Below, one piece after another: positions 18,092-26,889 of a stretch of DNA of 64,000 nucleotides (positions within the stretch are counted from its first letter, which is position 1; every line of letters begins with the position of its first letter). The DNA is from an uncultured Clostridia bacterium. Its GTDB lineage: Bacteria > Bacillota > Clostridia > Lachnospirales > Cellulosilyticaceae. Below the pieces are notes generated by a model. It saw nothing but the letters and a program-made list of their open reading frames with translations, was not told the origin of the DNA and did no database searches. The DNA lies in NCBI GenBank assembly GCA_937921505.1, contig CAKZUB010000044.1, positions 62,001 to 126,000 of the forward strand, in the 5' to 3' direction. The position numbers and the translations under genes were made by a program.

Positions 18092-19096
18092 ATGAAAGCA
18101 CTAGTATTAGAAGATAAAGAAAAACTTGTTATGAAAGATGTCCCAAAACCTATACCCAAGAGTGATGAATTACTTATTAAGACCAAAGCCTCAACCATAT
18201 GCACCTCAGATATTATTGATATCCAGCACAACCCCTTCGGTATTGAATTTCCGATGATTATAGGACACGAAGGGGCGGGAATTGTTGTGGCCATGGGAGA
18301 TGAAGTAACTGAATTTAAGTTAGGCGATGAAATTACTGCACATCCTGTTATTGCATGTGGTGAATGCGAATCATGCCTTAGAGGTCTTTCGCATTTATGC
18401 GATTGCATGGAGCATCTCGGTTTAAATCATGGTGGCACTTTTGCAGAATATTTTACTATACGTAAGGACAGAGTTAGAAAAAAACCCGATAACATGAGTT
18501 TTCCTCAAGCAACACTTATGGAGCCAATGTGCGTATGCATCGAAGCAGTTAAGCGTGCAAATGTTCAGCCTGGTCATCGCGTTTTAGTCATAGGTGATGG
18601 TCCGTTTGGCATTATGATAAGCAATATCTGCAGTACCATCAATGATACTCAAGTTATTCTCTTGGGCAGACATGAATTTAGAATGAATCATGCCAAAAAT
18701 GCTATCAAAGTTAATGGTAACGCGTATCCAGATGTCTATAAAAAAATCATGGAAATTACAGATGGAAAAGGCGTTGATAGTGCTGTCTTATGTGTAGGAA
18801 CAAATGTGGCGCTTGATACTGCTGTTGAGTGCTTACGTTCTAGAGGGACATTGTCAATATTCTCTGGCATTCATGGAAAAGCATCCATTGATATGTTTAG
18901 AGTTCAGGTAAAAGAGCTTAATCTGTGTGGTAGCTGTAATGATATGGATTATTTGGATGATGCACTTTTATCCCTTTCAAATGGAGATGCTGATGGTATC
19001 ATTACACATGAATTTCCATTTGATGAATATCAAACAGCATTTAGAATGGCAACTTATAGTAAATCAGATGCACTCAAAATAACCTTATGTTTTTAA
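18092..19096 (+). CDS. Zinc-dependent medium-chain alcohol/polyol dehydrogenase
   Basis: A 334-residue MDR-family NAD(P)-dependent dehydrogenase. Catalytic zinc ligands are C37, H59 and E60 (GHEGAG), with E144 nearby; structural zinc ligands are C89, C92, C95 and C103. The Rossmann motif GDGPFG is at 168-173. It would oxidise a sugar or sugar alcohol in the cytoplasm, or a hydroxyl of a keto acid intermediate. It is the second gene of the operon, 22 bases after the amidohydrolase gene and 23 bases before the dehydratase gene. L-threonine or sorbitol dehydrogenase relatives are possible; the substrate cannot be read from the sequence. Confidence 0.88.
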   Translation: MKALVLEDKEKLVMKDVPKPIPKSDELLIKTKASTICTSDIIDIQHNPFGIEFPMIIGHEGAGIVVAMGDEVTEFKLGDEITAHPVIACGECESCLRGLSHLCDCMEHLGLNHGGTFAEYFTIRKDRVRKKPDNMSFPQATLMEPMCVCIEAVKRANVQPGHRVLVIGDGPFGIMISNICSTINDTQVILLGRHEFRMNHAKNAIKVNGNAYPDVYKKIMEITDGKGVDSAVLCVGTNVALDTAVECLRSRGTLSIFSGIHGKASIDMFRVQVKELNLCGSCNDMDYLDDALLSLSNGDADGIITHEFPFDEYQTAFRMATYSKSDALKITLCF

Positions 19097-19119
19097 ATTA
19101 AAATGAGGAAGTGATTAAT

Positions 19120-20268
19120 TTGCGCATAACAGATGTAGAAGGGATTATACTAAAATCCCCAACAGAATATTTAAATCCTGAAGCTAGTGAAGAAGCTAGC
19201 GGTGTTGCTTATTGTTTTTTAATTAAGGTCAGTACAGATGAGGGCATAACCGGTTGGTCTGATGTCGAAACAGCACCCCATGTTGCTGCCTCCGTTATTT
19301 CATCCCCTGAAACTGGCTGTCAGATGATTGATGGACTTAAAAGTCTTGTAGTTGGGGAAGATCCATTTGAAACTGAAAGACTTTGGGATAAGGTATACCG
19401 CGGGACAATCTATTACGGAAGGCGCGGAGTAGCTTTGCAAGTATTATCTGGCTTTGACATTGCTTGCCATGACATTATTGGTAAAGTAACACAGAGACCT
19501 ATCTATAAAATTTTGGGCGCTGGCTATAGAGACAAGGTTCGTGCCTATGCCTCTACTCTATTTAGACCTACCCCTGATGATATGAAAAAAGCCTGTGAAT
19601 ACTATCTAGCAAAAGGATTTACTGCTATAAAATTTGGTTGGGGGGTATTCGGTCAAGATCGAAAAAATGATATAGCTCTTGTAAAGGCAGCAAGAGAAGC
19701 TGTCGGCAATGACATTGAAATATTAGTGGATGCGGGCTGGAAGTGTAACAGAAGCGCCTATGATGCTATTGAATTACTAAAGCAATTAGACGAATACCGC
19801 ATATTCTGGTTAGAAGACTTTTTACATCCTGAATGTTATGAAGGCTACCAAAAGGTAAAAGAAGCAAGGGTGTCCACAAGGCTTGCCGCTGGCGAACAAG
19901 AATGTACTGGCTGGGGATTTAGAGAACTTATTCAAAAGGGAAAAATCGATGTAGTGCAACCAGATATATCCAGATGCGGTGGCTTTACGCAAATACGTAA
20001 GATTATGTGGGAAGCAGAGGTAGCAGGTGTAGATGTTTGTCCTCATGCATGGCTGACTGACCTCTTAACTGCTGCAAGTCTGCATGTAAATGCAGCACTT
20101 CCACGCAGCCTGTTTTTGGAGTACAACGTAAGCAGTAGCCCTATGCTTAGGGAAATAATCAAAAACCCCATCGAAATAGATAAAAACGGAATGATGTCTG
20201 TACCACAACTACCCGGTTTAGGAATAGATATAGATGAAGCTGCTGTTAAGAAATTCAGAATAAATTAA
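19120..20268 (+). CDS. Enolase-superfamily acid-sugar dehydratase (mandelate racemase group)
   Basis: About 382 residues with the complete set for a mandelate-racemase-type enolase member: K171 (TAIKFGWG), metal ligands D204 (ILVDAGW), E232 (FWLEDF) and E259 (AAGEQE), and the H309/D282 dyad (VCPHAW, VQPDISRCGG). Such enzymes remove water from aldonic acids to give 2-keto-3-deoxy acids. I prefer TTG at 19120 because GAGGA lies about 10 bases upstream and it gives the typical start MRITDVE; GTG at 19111 sits too close to that site. The position in the operon supports dehydration of an aldonate made by the dehydrogenase and lactonase. Confidence 0.9.
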   Translation: MRITDVEGIILKSPTEYLNPEASEEASGVAYCFLIKVSTDEGITGWSDVETAPHVAASVISSPETGCQMIDGLKSLVVGEDPFETERLWDKVYRGTIYYGRRGVALQVLSGFDIACHDIIGKVTQRPIYKILGAGYRDKVRAYASTLFRPTPDDMKKACEYYLAKGFTAIKFGWGVFGQDRKNDIALVKAAREAVGNDIEILVDAGWKCNRSAYDAIELLKQLDEYRIFWLEDFLHPECYEGYQKVKEARVSTRLAAGEQECTGWGFRELIQKGKIDVVQPDISRCGGFTQIRKIMWEAEVAGVDVCPHAWLTDLLTAASLHVNAALPRSLFLEYNVSSSPMLREIIKNPIEIDKNGMMSVPQLPGLGIDIDEAAVKKFRIN

Positions 20269-20288
20269 GAGAATAGCAGGTATTGAAT

Positions 20289-21035
20289 ATGATATATAAC
20301 ATTGATATCCCTTATGATAAAGTAGCAATTTGGTTTCTAGGTCAGGCTGGTTATTACATAAAATCATGTGGTAAAACCGTATTGATTGATCCCTATCTAA
20401 GTGATAGTGTAGGAAAGCTTGATCCTCGTTTCTCAAGGATAACACCCATACCTGTCGATCCTCAAAAATTAAGTGTAGATATTTTTATCGTTACTCATAA
20501 TCACTTAGACCACTTAGATCCAGAAACAATAGAAAGATATGGCACAAATAAAGAGACGCTATTTATTGCACCTCATTTGACTATCCCCCATTTGCTCCGG
20601 CTAGGAATAAAGAGCTGCAATATCCAAAGAATTGATTGTGGGGAAACAAAAAACATTGATGGCATTGAGATTACAGGTATTTTTGCACTTGGAACTTCAA
20701 AGGATGTAATTGATACAACGGGTTACCATATAAAATTTAATAATGGAAAATCTATTTATCATACCTCTGATACTTCTTGGTGTAAATTATTGGAAGAATC
20801 TGCAATTTATGCTGATGTTATGCTGGCATGTATTAATGGAAAATATGGCAATATGAATGCACAAGAGGCTGCACAGCTTGCCAAAATTCTTGATGTTAAA
20901 TATGTAATGCCAAACCATTATGATGTAATGGCACTCAACAGCGAAAATCCAAAAACGTTCTCTTATATATGTCAGACAATGGGCATAGAAGAAAAATGCA
21001 AAATACTTGATGTAAATAAAACATTTATTTTTTAA
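20289..21035 (+). CDS. Metallo-beta-lactamase-fold hydrolase, UlaG-like
   Basis: About 248 residues. The zinc motif THNHLDHLD (H70, H72, D74, H75) and a later HTSDTSW place it in the MBL-fold group related to L-ascorbate-6-phosphate lactonase UlaG. The ATG at 20289 has CAGG at a suitable distance; a TTG two codons upstream is too close. In this operon it may open the lactone formed by the dehydrogenase, or act on a phosphorylated or cyclic intermediate. The length and the lack of a signal peptide fit a cytoplasmic lactonase. Confidence 0.82.
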   Translation: MIYNIDIPYDKVAIWFLGQAGYYIKSCGKTVLIDPYLSDSVGKLDPRFSRITPIPVDPQKLSVDIFIVTHNHLDHLDPETIERYGTNKETLFIAPHLTIPHLLRLGIKSCNIQRIDCGETKNIDGIEITGIFALGTSKDVIDTTGYHIKFNNGKSIYHTSDTSWCKLLEESAIYADVMLACINGKYGNMNAQEAAQLAKILDVKYVMPNHYDVMALNSENPKTFSYICQTMGIEEKCKILDVNKTFIF

Positions 21036-21053
21036 TTTAAGGAGGCTATTAAA

Positions 21054-21722
21054 ATGCAAGAAGCAGATAAAAAACTTTTTGATTGGATAAAACAAAATTT
21101 GTATACAGCCGCAGTATGTGATATTTTAGACTCACTTGGATACAGAAATCAAGCAATGCACCACCGCTTACGCCCTCTTGATGAAAACTGCTGCTCAATT
21201 GTTGGAAGAGCAAGAACCTTACACTGGATGAAAATTGATTATATTGTAGAAGATAATCCTTATGGCATGGAAATCGAAGCAATAGATTCACTAGGCGAGG
21301 GGGATGTTGCCGTGCATTCCACCGACTACGCTGGCTCAAATGCGCCATGGGGGGAATTAATGTCCACCATTTCAAAGAGGAAAGGCGTTGCGGGTTGTAT
21401 CTGTGACAGTCAAATCAGAGACTGTGTTAAAATTAAACAGCTTCAATTTCCAGTATTTTATACTGGCATACGACCACTTGATAGTAACGGTAGAGGCCGA
21501 GTTATGGCGTATGATGTCCCTATAAAATGTGGTGATATTTTAGTAAATCCAGGGGATATTGTTTTTTGTGACTTTGATGGAGTAGTAGTTATTCCCCAAT
21601 CATTAGAAGAAAAAGTGTTCCAATTAGCAAAAGAAAAAGTAGATCTTGAAGATTCATCAAGAATCGAATTGATGGCTGGAAAGTCCTTGCGCGAAGTATA
21701 TGATAAATATGGTGCACTTTAA
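21054..21722 (+). CDS. RraA-family 4-hydroxy-4-methyl-2-oxoglutarate aldolase-like protein
   Basis: A 222-residue member of the RraA/HMG aldolase family. It carries the active-site region WGELMSTISKRKGVAGCI followed by DSQIRD (R122, D123), which in the aldolases binds the divalent metal and pyruvate enolate. Aldolases of this type split 2-keto-4-hydroxy acids into pyruvate and an aldehyde or keto acid. It starts at ATG behind GGAGG and follows the UlaG-like gene in the same operon, so it is a candidate for the final cleavage of the 2-keto-3-deoxy acid. Metabolic context argues against the RNase-regulator role of E. coli RraA. Confidence 0.85.
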   Translation: MQEADKKLFDWIKQNLYTAAVCDILDSLGYRNQAMHHRLRPLDENCCSIVGRARTLHWMKIDYIVEDNPYGMEIEAIDSLGEGDVAVHSTDYAGSNAPWGELMSTISKRKGVAGCICDSQIRDCVKIKQLQFPVFYTGIRPLDSNGRGRVMAYDVPIKCGDILVNPGDIVFCDFDGVVVIPQSLEEKVFQLAKEKVDLEDSSRIELMAGKSLREVYDKYGAL

Positions 21723-21756
21723 TATTAATAACTCATTTGAAGGGAGGGCTTGAGCT

Positions 21757-21819
21757 GTGTTTTTCTATACAGATGAAATATATATACAACATCACAGCTC
21801 CTTTATATGTCAAAATTAA
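21757..21819 (+). CDS. Possible 20-codon leader ORF
   Basis: A GTG codon 8 bases behind a very strong GGGAGGG site opens a 20-residue frame (begins MFFYTDEIY) whose stop overlaps the start of the next gene (ATG at 21807). GAGCTGTG and CACAGCTC within it can pair as a perfect 8-bp stem just before that ATG, which has only a poor ribosome binding site of its own. Translational coupling or attenuation is possible. The ORF itself may not be a stable protein. Confidence 0.35.
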   Translation: MFFYTDEIYIQHHSSFICQN

Positions 21820-22229
21820 TTCAAAACATAACTAAAAATAATTTTTCTCCTTATGGCTATGTCTTAGACTTTTCTGATAATACTACAGATGAATTTGAAA
21901 TTATTGTAAAAGAAAGTGAAAGCCCCTGGAGAATGGCAGTTTATAGACCTCATTCAAGAGATTGTGATTTTTTAGAAAATCACCCTGACTCCATGGAAAG
22001 TTTTGAACCAACAAAGGGGATTTCACTTCTCATTGTAGCAGAAAAAAATACCCCAAATAATTTTAGCGTGTTTTTGCTAGATAAACCTGTTTGTCTATAT
22101 AAGGGAATATGGCATAATGTTATGGCATTATCTGAAGATGTCCTTATCCGTGTCACTGAAAATCTTGAGGTTGAGAGTGAATATCATTATTTTGATAAGA
22201 AAATCGAAGTTTTAATAGAAGGCAAATAA
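21807..22229 (+). CDS. Ureidoglycolate lyase (AllA)-like cupin protein
   Basis: A 140-residue protein related to the AllA/ureidoglycolate lyase cupin fold. SFEPTKGISLLIVAEKN and FLLDKPVCLYKGIWHNVMA match the family's core (GQPxxVVVA and GTWH-type region). True ureidoglycolate lyases release urea and glyoxylate in purine breakdown, but no allantoin genes are near. Here it ends a sugar-acid operon, so it may be an isomerase, a lyase or an unknown activity on a related hydroxy acid. Its start lacks a good ribosome binding site and overlaps a possible leader ORF, suggesting coupled translation. Confidence 0.75.
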   Translation: MSKLIQNITKNNFSPYGYVLDFSDNTTDEFEIIVKESESPWRMAVYRPHSRDCDFLENHPDSMESFEPTKGISLLIVAEKNTPNNFSVFLLDKPVCLYKGIWHNVMALSEDVLIRVTENLEVESEYHYFDKKIEVLIEGK

Positions 22230-22300
22230 CTATCCGGTCAATGCTGTCAATTACTATCCTTTTGCTGTCTGAATTCTGGGTTCCATTATAACTGAAAATG

Positions 22301-22327
22301 GTCTAGGAAAGTTATTCTTTCCTAGAC
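22301..22327. terminator. Bidirectional hairpin between convergent genes
   Basis: Perfect 11-bp arms GTCTAGGAAAG and CTTTCCTAGAC enclose a 5-base loop, between the end of the sugar-acid operon (+) and the end of the isomerase-like gene (-). The tract after it is not T-rich, but its place and strength fit a transcription end for both sides. Confidence 0.65.
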
Positions 22328-22349
22328 TATAACAATTCTTCCTATATCT

Positions 22350-23093
22350 TTAGTCTGTTAATATTTTTAAACCTTTTTCTGGCTCTTCTAACGGAAAATA
22401 CTCTAGCCCAATATAACCATCATATCCTGTACCCTCTATAGCTTTAAAGATTGAATCATAATTTAATTCTCCATTATATAACTCATGTCTTCCTGGATTG
22501 CCTGCTGCATGAAAGTGTCCTATTTTATCTATATTGCTTGTAATTCTTCTGATAAGGTCCCCTTCCATAATTTGTTGGTGATAGATATCAAATAATACTT
22601 TTACATGCTTACTATTTACTTCCTCAACAATATCAAACGCTTCATCAGAGCTGTCTAGATAATATCCTATATGATCAATTCGCGTATTAAGGGGTTCTAC
22701 TAATAAAGTAATATCATTAGCTTCAAGTATGGATACACAAGATTTTAATCCATCTACTAAAGATTGATGCTGAAGCAACCTACCTTCTCCTGAATCATTT
22801 CCCGTCTGGGTAATAAGTTGTTTGCACCCTAATTTTTTGGCTACTACTATAGATTCTTCTAGACCTTTTATGTACTCATTTCTTTGCACTGGATCTGTCA
22901 AGCTAATAAACTTTGTGCAAAAAGCCGCAATAGTTATCTTTAGCTCTTCTTTTACTTTTTGTAGTTCTTCTAAATCTTTATCCCACCATGTCCAAAATTC
23001 AATATTGCTATGCCCACTTTCTTTTATTTTTTTTAACGATTCGCTAAGATTTTGTCCACTATATAATGCATCTACACATACTGATATTTTCAT
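22350..23093 (-). CDS. Hydroxypyruvate isomerase-like TIM-barrel protein
   Basis: About 247 residues of the AP-endonuclease-2-like sugar isomerase/epimerase fold. Metal ligands expected for hydroxypyruvate isomerase are visible: E133 (LLVEPLN), D169 within FDIYHQQIMEGD, H195 in FHAAGNPGRHE, and E231 (IGLEYF). These motifs are closest to Hyi/OtnI-type isomerases, which act on hydroxypyruvate or 2-keto-tetronates. The ATG at 23093 is preferred over one six codons upstream because GAAGG precedes it. It is convergent with the sugar-acid operon and could process a C3 or C4 product of a similar pathway. Confidence 0.82.
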   Translation of the reverse strand: MKISVCVDALYSGQNLSESLKKIKESGHSNIEFWTWWDKDLEELQKVKEELKITIAAFCTKFISLTDPVQRNEYIKGLEESIVVAKKLGCKQLITQTGNDSGEGRLLQHQSLVDGLKSCVSILEANDITLLVEPLNTRIDHIGYYLDSSDEAFDIVEEVNSKHVKVLFDIYHQQIMEGDLIRRITSNIDKIGHFHAAGNPGRHELYNGELNYDSIFKAIEGTGYDGYIGLEYFPLEEPEKGLKILTD

Positions 23094-23168
23094 ATACCTT
23101 CGCCCTTTCATTTCGTGAATTGTTCACTTTTCACTTATGGCTTTATTATATCAGTTATAAGTGTTCTT

Positions 23169-23612
23169 TTAAGGGGAAAAAATCATATTTCCATTAAAGT
23201 TTATAGTAATCGAAGCTTCTAGACCAGTATATATCTCTTTTGCAGCCCAGCCTATTGAAAAGTTATTTCTCAGCATATTAATCTTTTTAATTTTTTCTAC
23301 GCATCCTTTTAACCCGTTAGGAAAACGCACCTTGTCTGCATCAAAGGAGCTGAGTGCATAGTCTTCGGCATCAGACCAGCCACAGTCAATAATTGTCCAT
23401 CGAATAGGAACTTTCTTTTCTCTCATTTTTTTCAGTTTAAGAATCATGTTTTCTTCGCTGATTTCATAATAAAAGGCATCCCAAGTAACTCCATCGCATA
23501 ATCTGAAGCATTAATATTGAGTTCGTAGGGTTCTTCTCCTATACAACCGCAAAGTAATAGGGAGCTAAAGTTTGCAAAACCACCAATATTGTTGCCTAGC
23601 TATCTTAAGTTT
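23169..23612 (-). pseudogene. Raffinose synthase/GH36-like alpha-galactosidase remnant
   Basis: On the minus strand two frames carry pieces of a Sip1/raffinose-synthase-type GH36 protein. A segment with FANFSSLLLCGCIGEEPYEL is followed, after a frameshift at about 23490, by GVTWDAFYYEISEE and then WTIIDCGWSDAED in the long open stretch ending at 23169. The last 38 residues (from about INMLRNN) appear joined from a later part of the protein. The start, most of the barrel and the end are missing, so it cannot be active. It lies between the isomerase-like gene and an importer, marking loss of an alpha-galactoside gene here. Confidence 0.75.
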
Positions 23613-23616
23613 AATA

Positions 23617-24441
23617 CTATTTAATAGCGCTATCAACCATACCCTGAATAAAATACTTTTGCAGAGATAAGAACAGTATAATAACAGGCAATATTCCCAT
23701 AAGTGCTGCTGCTGCTGCCGCATTAACATTACTGGAGTTTTGCGCGAAGAAACTCGCTATCGTTAGCGTGATGGTTTTAATTTTTGGTGACTGCAACATA
23801 TAAAGTGAAAATTGGTAGTCGTTCCAGCAACTGATTCCTGTAAGAATAACGACTGATGCTGTAATCGGTTTAAGCTGTGGCAAGACAACAAGAAAAAATG
23901 TTTTAAAAGGCCCACAACCATCTATTGACGCCGCTTCATCAAGTGTATCAGGAATTGCTGAAATAAAGTTTGTATATAAGAATATACTCATAGGGAGCTG
24001 AAAGGTTGTAATAATGACAATAATTCCCCAATAAGTAGAAGTTGCTTTTAACCCTGCCATAATAGTGTAAAGTGGAACAAGGATACTAAGTGGTGGCACC
24101 ATCATAATACCAAGTATAAAGGCTTTAATGCCACCATTAAACTTAGTACGATTTCTAGCTAATGGGTAGGCAGCTAAAGCCCCTAAAATAGTAATGAGTA
24201 CGATGCAACTTGCTGTAATAATTGCTGTATTATAAAGTCCTGCCAGCATATTTCCTCTATTTATTGCAATTTCGAAGTTTTGTTTATAAATATACCCCGG
24301 CAATATCCACCTTGAAGTCACATCCCTTGGTGACTTTAGGGCCATGCCGATCAGAACGTACATAGGTGCAATATGAATGAAAACAATAAAAATAGAGAGT
24401 GGTGTTCTCCAAATTGCGGCTCTTTTATTATTTTTTACCAT
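23617..24441 (-). CDS. CUT1 sugar ABC transporter permease, MalG-like
   Basis: A 274-residue inner-membrane permease with six predicted membrane segments. The EAA loop reads EAASIDGCGPFKT with VLPQL following, and the C-terminus ends QGMVDSAIK. Its start overlaps the stop of the MalF-like gene by one base, showing tight coupling. It forms the membrane part of the second importer with 24441-25313, fed by the lipoprotein at 25394-26704. No ATPase gene is adjacent. Confidence 0.92.
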   Translation of the reverse strand: MVKNNKRAAIWRTPLSIFIVFIHIAPMYVLIGMALKSPRDVTSRWILPGYIYKQNFEIAINRGNMLAGLYNTAIITASCIVLITILGALAAYPLARNRTKFNGGIKAFILGIMMVPPLSILVPLYTIMAGLKATSTYWGIIVIITTFQLPMSIFLYTNFISAIPDTLDEAASIDGCGPFKTFFLVVLPQLKPITASVVILTGISCWNDYQFSLYMLQSPKIKTITLTIASFFAQNSSNVNAAAAAALMGILPVIILFLSLQKYFIQGMVDSAIK

Positions 24442-25313
24442 TACATCTCTACCTCCTTTTTATCAAAGTAGCGTACAATAATATTACTGATTATTATAAT
24501 AAATATAAAGGTAAAGATACCTATTGTAGCTGAGTAACCTGCGTGTTGTCCTTTAAAGTACACATTGGTAACCATCGTTGATAAAGAGTGCGTCGCATAC
24601 CCTGGACCTCCTGCTGTAAGCGCCATAATAATATCAAAGAGTTTAAGACCTCCAATAAGATTGATTATAACAGCTGAGGAAATGGCTGGTACAAGAAGTG
24701 GCAGAGTAATATATTTAAACTTACCCCATGCATTAACCCCATCTATTGATGCTGCTTCATAATACATCTCCGATATATTTTGAAGTCCTGCAAGATAGAT
24801 AACCATTGAGATGCCTACAAACTGTAAGATGTTAATAAGTGTCATAATAAGAATCGCTCTAGGCCCTTGTGCCATCCAGTCTACTGGTGCTTTCCCAAAC
24901 ATGGCTAACATATCATTAATGGCTCCGCCATCATACTGTACTAAAAAGTACATGATATAACCCATAATAAGGGATGCAATCATAACAGGCATGTATATAA
25001 CAGTTCTTACTACTGAATGGCCTTTAAACTTAGTATTTAAAAAGAGTGCATAGGCAAGCCCTAATATATTCTGAATAAGCGTACTGCCAAATCCATAAAT
25101 AAGCGTATTAATGACGGCTAGTAAAATATTTTTATCTTTAAAAAATCTTATATAATTATCTAGTCCAATGTATTTATAGTTTTGTGAATATCCATTCCAG
25201 TTCGTGAAAGATATTCTTATCCCTTGTGTAAAAGGATATACTACCAAAGCTACAAACAAAAGCAGTGCAGGTATGTAAAATAAATTCATGGTGTGTTTTG
25301 TTTTTACTTTCAT
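24441..25313 (-). CDS. CUT1 sugar ABC transporter permease, MalF-like
   Basis: A 290-residue permease with the MalF-type start: a membrane segment near 12-32, then the loop GIRISFTNWNGYSQNYKYIG. The EAA coupling loop is EAASIDGVNAWGKF with LPLL following. It begins at an ATG behind AGGAGA after an intrinsic terminator that separates it from the binding-protein gene. By family it imports mono- or oligosaccharides; the ligand is unknown. Confidence 0.92.
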   Translation of the reverse strand: MKVKTKHTMNLFYIPALLLFVALVVYPFTQGIRISFTNWNGYSQNYKYIGLDNYIRFFKDKNILLAVINTLIYGFGSTLIQNILGLAYALFLNTKFKGHSVVRTVIYMPVMIASLIMGYIMYFLVQYDGGAINDMLAMFGKAPVDWMAQGPRAILIMTLINILQFVGISMVIYLAGLQNISEMYYEAASIDGVNAWGKFKYITLPLLVPAISSAVIINLIGGLKLFDIIMALTAGGPGYATHSLSTMVTNVYFKGQHAGYSATIGIFTFIFIIIISNIIVRYFDKKEVEM

Positions 25314-25354
25314 AACTATAGTCTCCTTTACATCGTTAACTTTTAGAAAAAAAG

Positions 25355-25374
25355 GGCAGGCACGGAGGCCTGCC
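25355..25374 (-). terminator. Intrinsic terminator between binding-protein and permease genes
   Basis: GGCAGGC and GCCTGCC form a GC-rich perfect 7-bp stem with a 6-base loop, followed on the minus strand by CTTTTTTT. It lies 19 bases after the binding-protein stop and before the permease genes. It is a classic rho-independent signal, probably partial so that some transcription reads into the permeases. Confidence 0.85.
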
Positions 25375-25393
25375 GCTACATTTTATTGGTGTC

Positions 25394-26704
25394 TTATTTT
25401 TGTGAGAATTTGTCTTTAAAACTTGTTTCCATCTGTTTAATTGCATCAGCTATAGCATTCTCTTGTTCTGCAATAATATAGGCTCCTGTGATGCACAGGT
25501 CATCCCACATACCACTTGGTAAATACTCTCTGTCAAAGTAAGGGATAGTTTTTACACTTTCATATTTTTCGTAGAAAGGCTTAAGAATACCAGTATCACT
25601 CTCAACCCCTTTAAGCCCTGCTGGTACACCATTTGCTGTTGCAAGCTTTGCACATACTTCTGGTCTTGCGAGATAATTAAGTAATTGAAGTGCTTCATCC
25701 ACATGTGGTGAGTCTTTCCATACACCCGTTGCAAGACGCTCTCCACTTACAAGTGTAGGCTGGTCTGAAGCATCTTTTGTTGGGATAGTCATCATACCAA
25801 GCTTAGCATCTGGGAAGGCATTGAGTGCATCTGTAATAGTACCATTACCATTAAATTCAAAGCCTACTTTTCCTTCTCCAAGTGCTTTTGCCATTGTCAT
25901 ATAATCCGAGGTTAAAGCGTTAACATTAAAGTAGCCTGCCTTATTCCATTTATCAAGCATACTGCCAATCTCTTCCCAGTTTTTCCAATCGAAGGTTCCA
26001 TCTTTAAATGCATCCCTAAAATTTTTGCTTTCATTGGTTATGTAAAGTGAAGGAGCTATCCAGTTAAAAAGCATTCCTATTGTCCAGCTATCTTTTCCAC
26101 CAATATAAATCGGTGTAAAGCCTGCTGCTTTAATCTTTTCACAAGCTGCTTCAAAATCCGTCCATGTTTTAATATCATCAACTTTAACGCCTGATTTGTC
26201 CATTACATCTATGTTGTAAACAATACCAGCAAGATCAACATCTGATGGCAAAACGTACATTTGTCCATCTTTATCTGTAATAATGGGTTTAATCGAATCA
26301 ACAATATCCTTTGCAAAGGGTTGATCATTAATAGGTCTTAGGTATTCACTATATCTCGCAACTGACCAGCCATGTGTAGTAAAAAGGTCCGGCAAATCTT
26401 GTGCAGCCATTTTTGTTTTCATAAGTTCTTCATAGTGTGCACCTGGTGCGGAGTATTCAACTTGAATGCCTGTTTCAGTAGTAAAATCTTTGCAAGCTTG
26501 TTCGAGCGCTTCACTTCCCATCCCTGTCAGATTTGACATAAATGTCAATTTAACATCTGACTTTGGTGCATTTTCCGTTTCCGTCTTAGCCTCTGTTGAA
26601 CCTGTTTCTTTAGCTGGTGCAGCTTCACCTGGTGCTTTTGAACATCCAGCAAACATTGTCATACTTAAAATAATACTTAAAATAATACTTGTAAACTTTT
26701 TCAT
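25394..26704 (-). CDS. Extracellular sugar-binding lipoprotein of importer 2
   Basis: A 436-residue CUT1 binding protein. A lipoprotein signal peptide ends in the lipobox FAGC (Cys about 20), followed by an Ala/Glu/Lys-rich linker and the two-lobed binding domain (for example KLTFMSNLTGMGSEALE). The ATG has AAGGGGG upstream. The gene is divergent from its two-component system (26890-30112), across a 160-base promoter region, and precedes its two permease genes. The sugar is unknown; the dead GH36 gene downstream hints at galactosides but does not prove it. Confidence 0.92.
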   Translation of the reverse strand: MKKFTSIILSIILSMTMFAGCSKAPGEAAPAKETGSTEAKTETENAPKSDVKLTFMSNLTGMGSEALEQACKDFTTETGIQVEYSAPGAHYEELMKTKMAAQDLPDLFTTHGWSVARYSEYLRPINDQPFAKDIVDSIKPIITDKDGQMYVLPSDVDLAGIVYNIDVMDKSGVKVDDIKTWTDFEAACEKIKAAGFTPIYIGGKDSWTIGMLFNWIAPSLYITNESKNFRDAFKDGTFDWKNWEEIGSMLDKWNKAGYFNVNALTSDYMTMAKALGEGKVGFEFNGNGTITDALNAFPDAKLGMMTIPTKDASDQPTLVSGERLATGVWKDSPHVDEALQLLNYLARPEVCAKLATANGVPAGLKGVESDTGILKPFYEKYESVKTIPYFDREYLPSGMWDDLCITGAYIIAEQENAIADAIKQMETSFKDKFSQK

Positions 26705-26889
26705 AAAATTTATCCCCCTTTTTATTTTGTAACTAAATTCTATCTAAATCCATGTCTTATGTATAGGCTATATTACTACACTCAGAGCGTTCTTTCCTAC
26801 ACTTTGCATAAAATTTGTTGTAGATTCCTCTTGCTATGCTATAATTATAACAAAACATAACGTTTTTGACAAAGGTGGTGGCAACTAGA

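Noticed and set aside
21054..21722. RraA-like protein as a regulator of RNase E
   Set aside because: The operon context and active-site RD pair fit the aldolase branch, and the host is a Gram-positive anaerobe.
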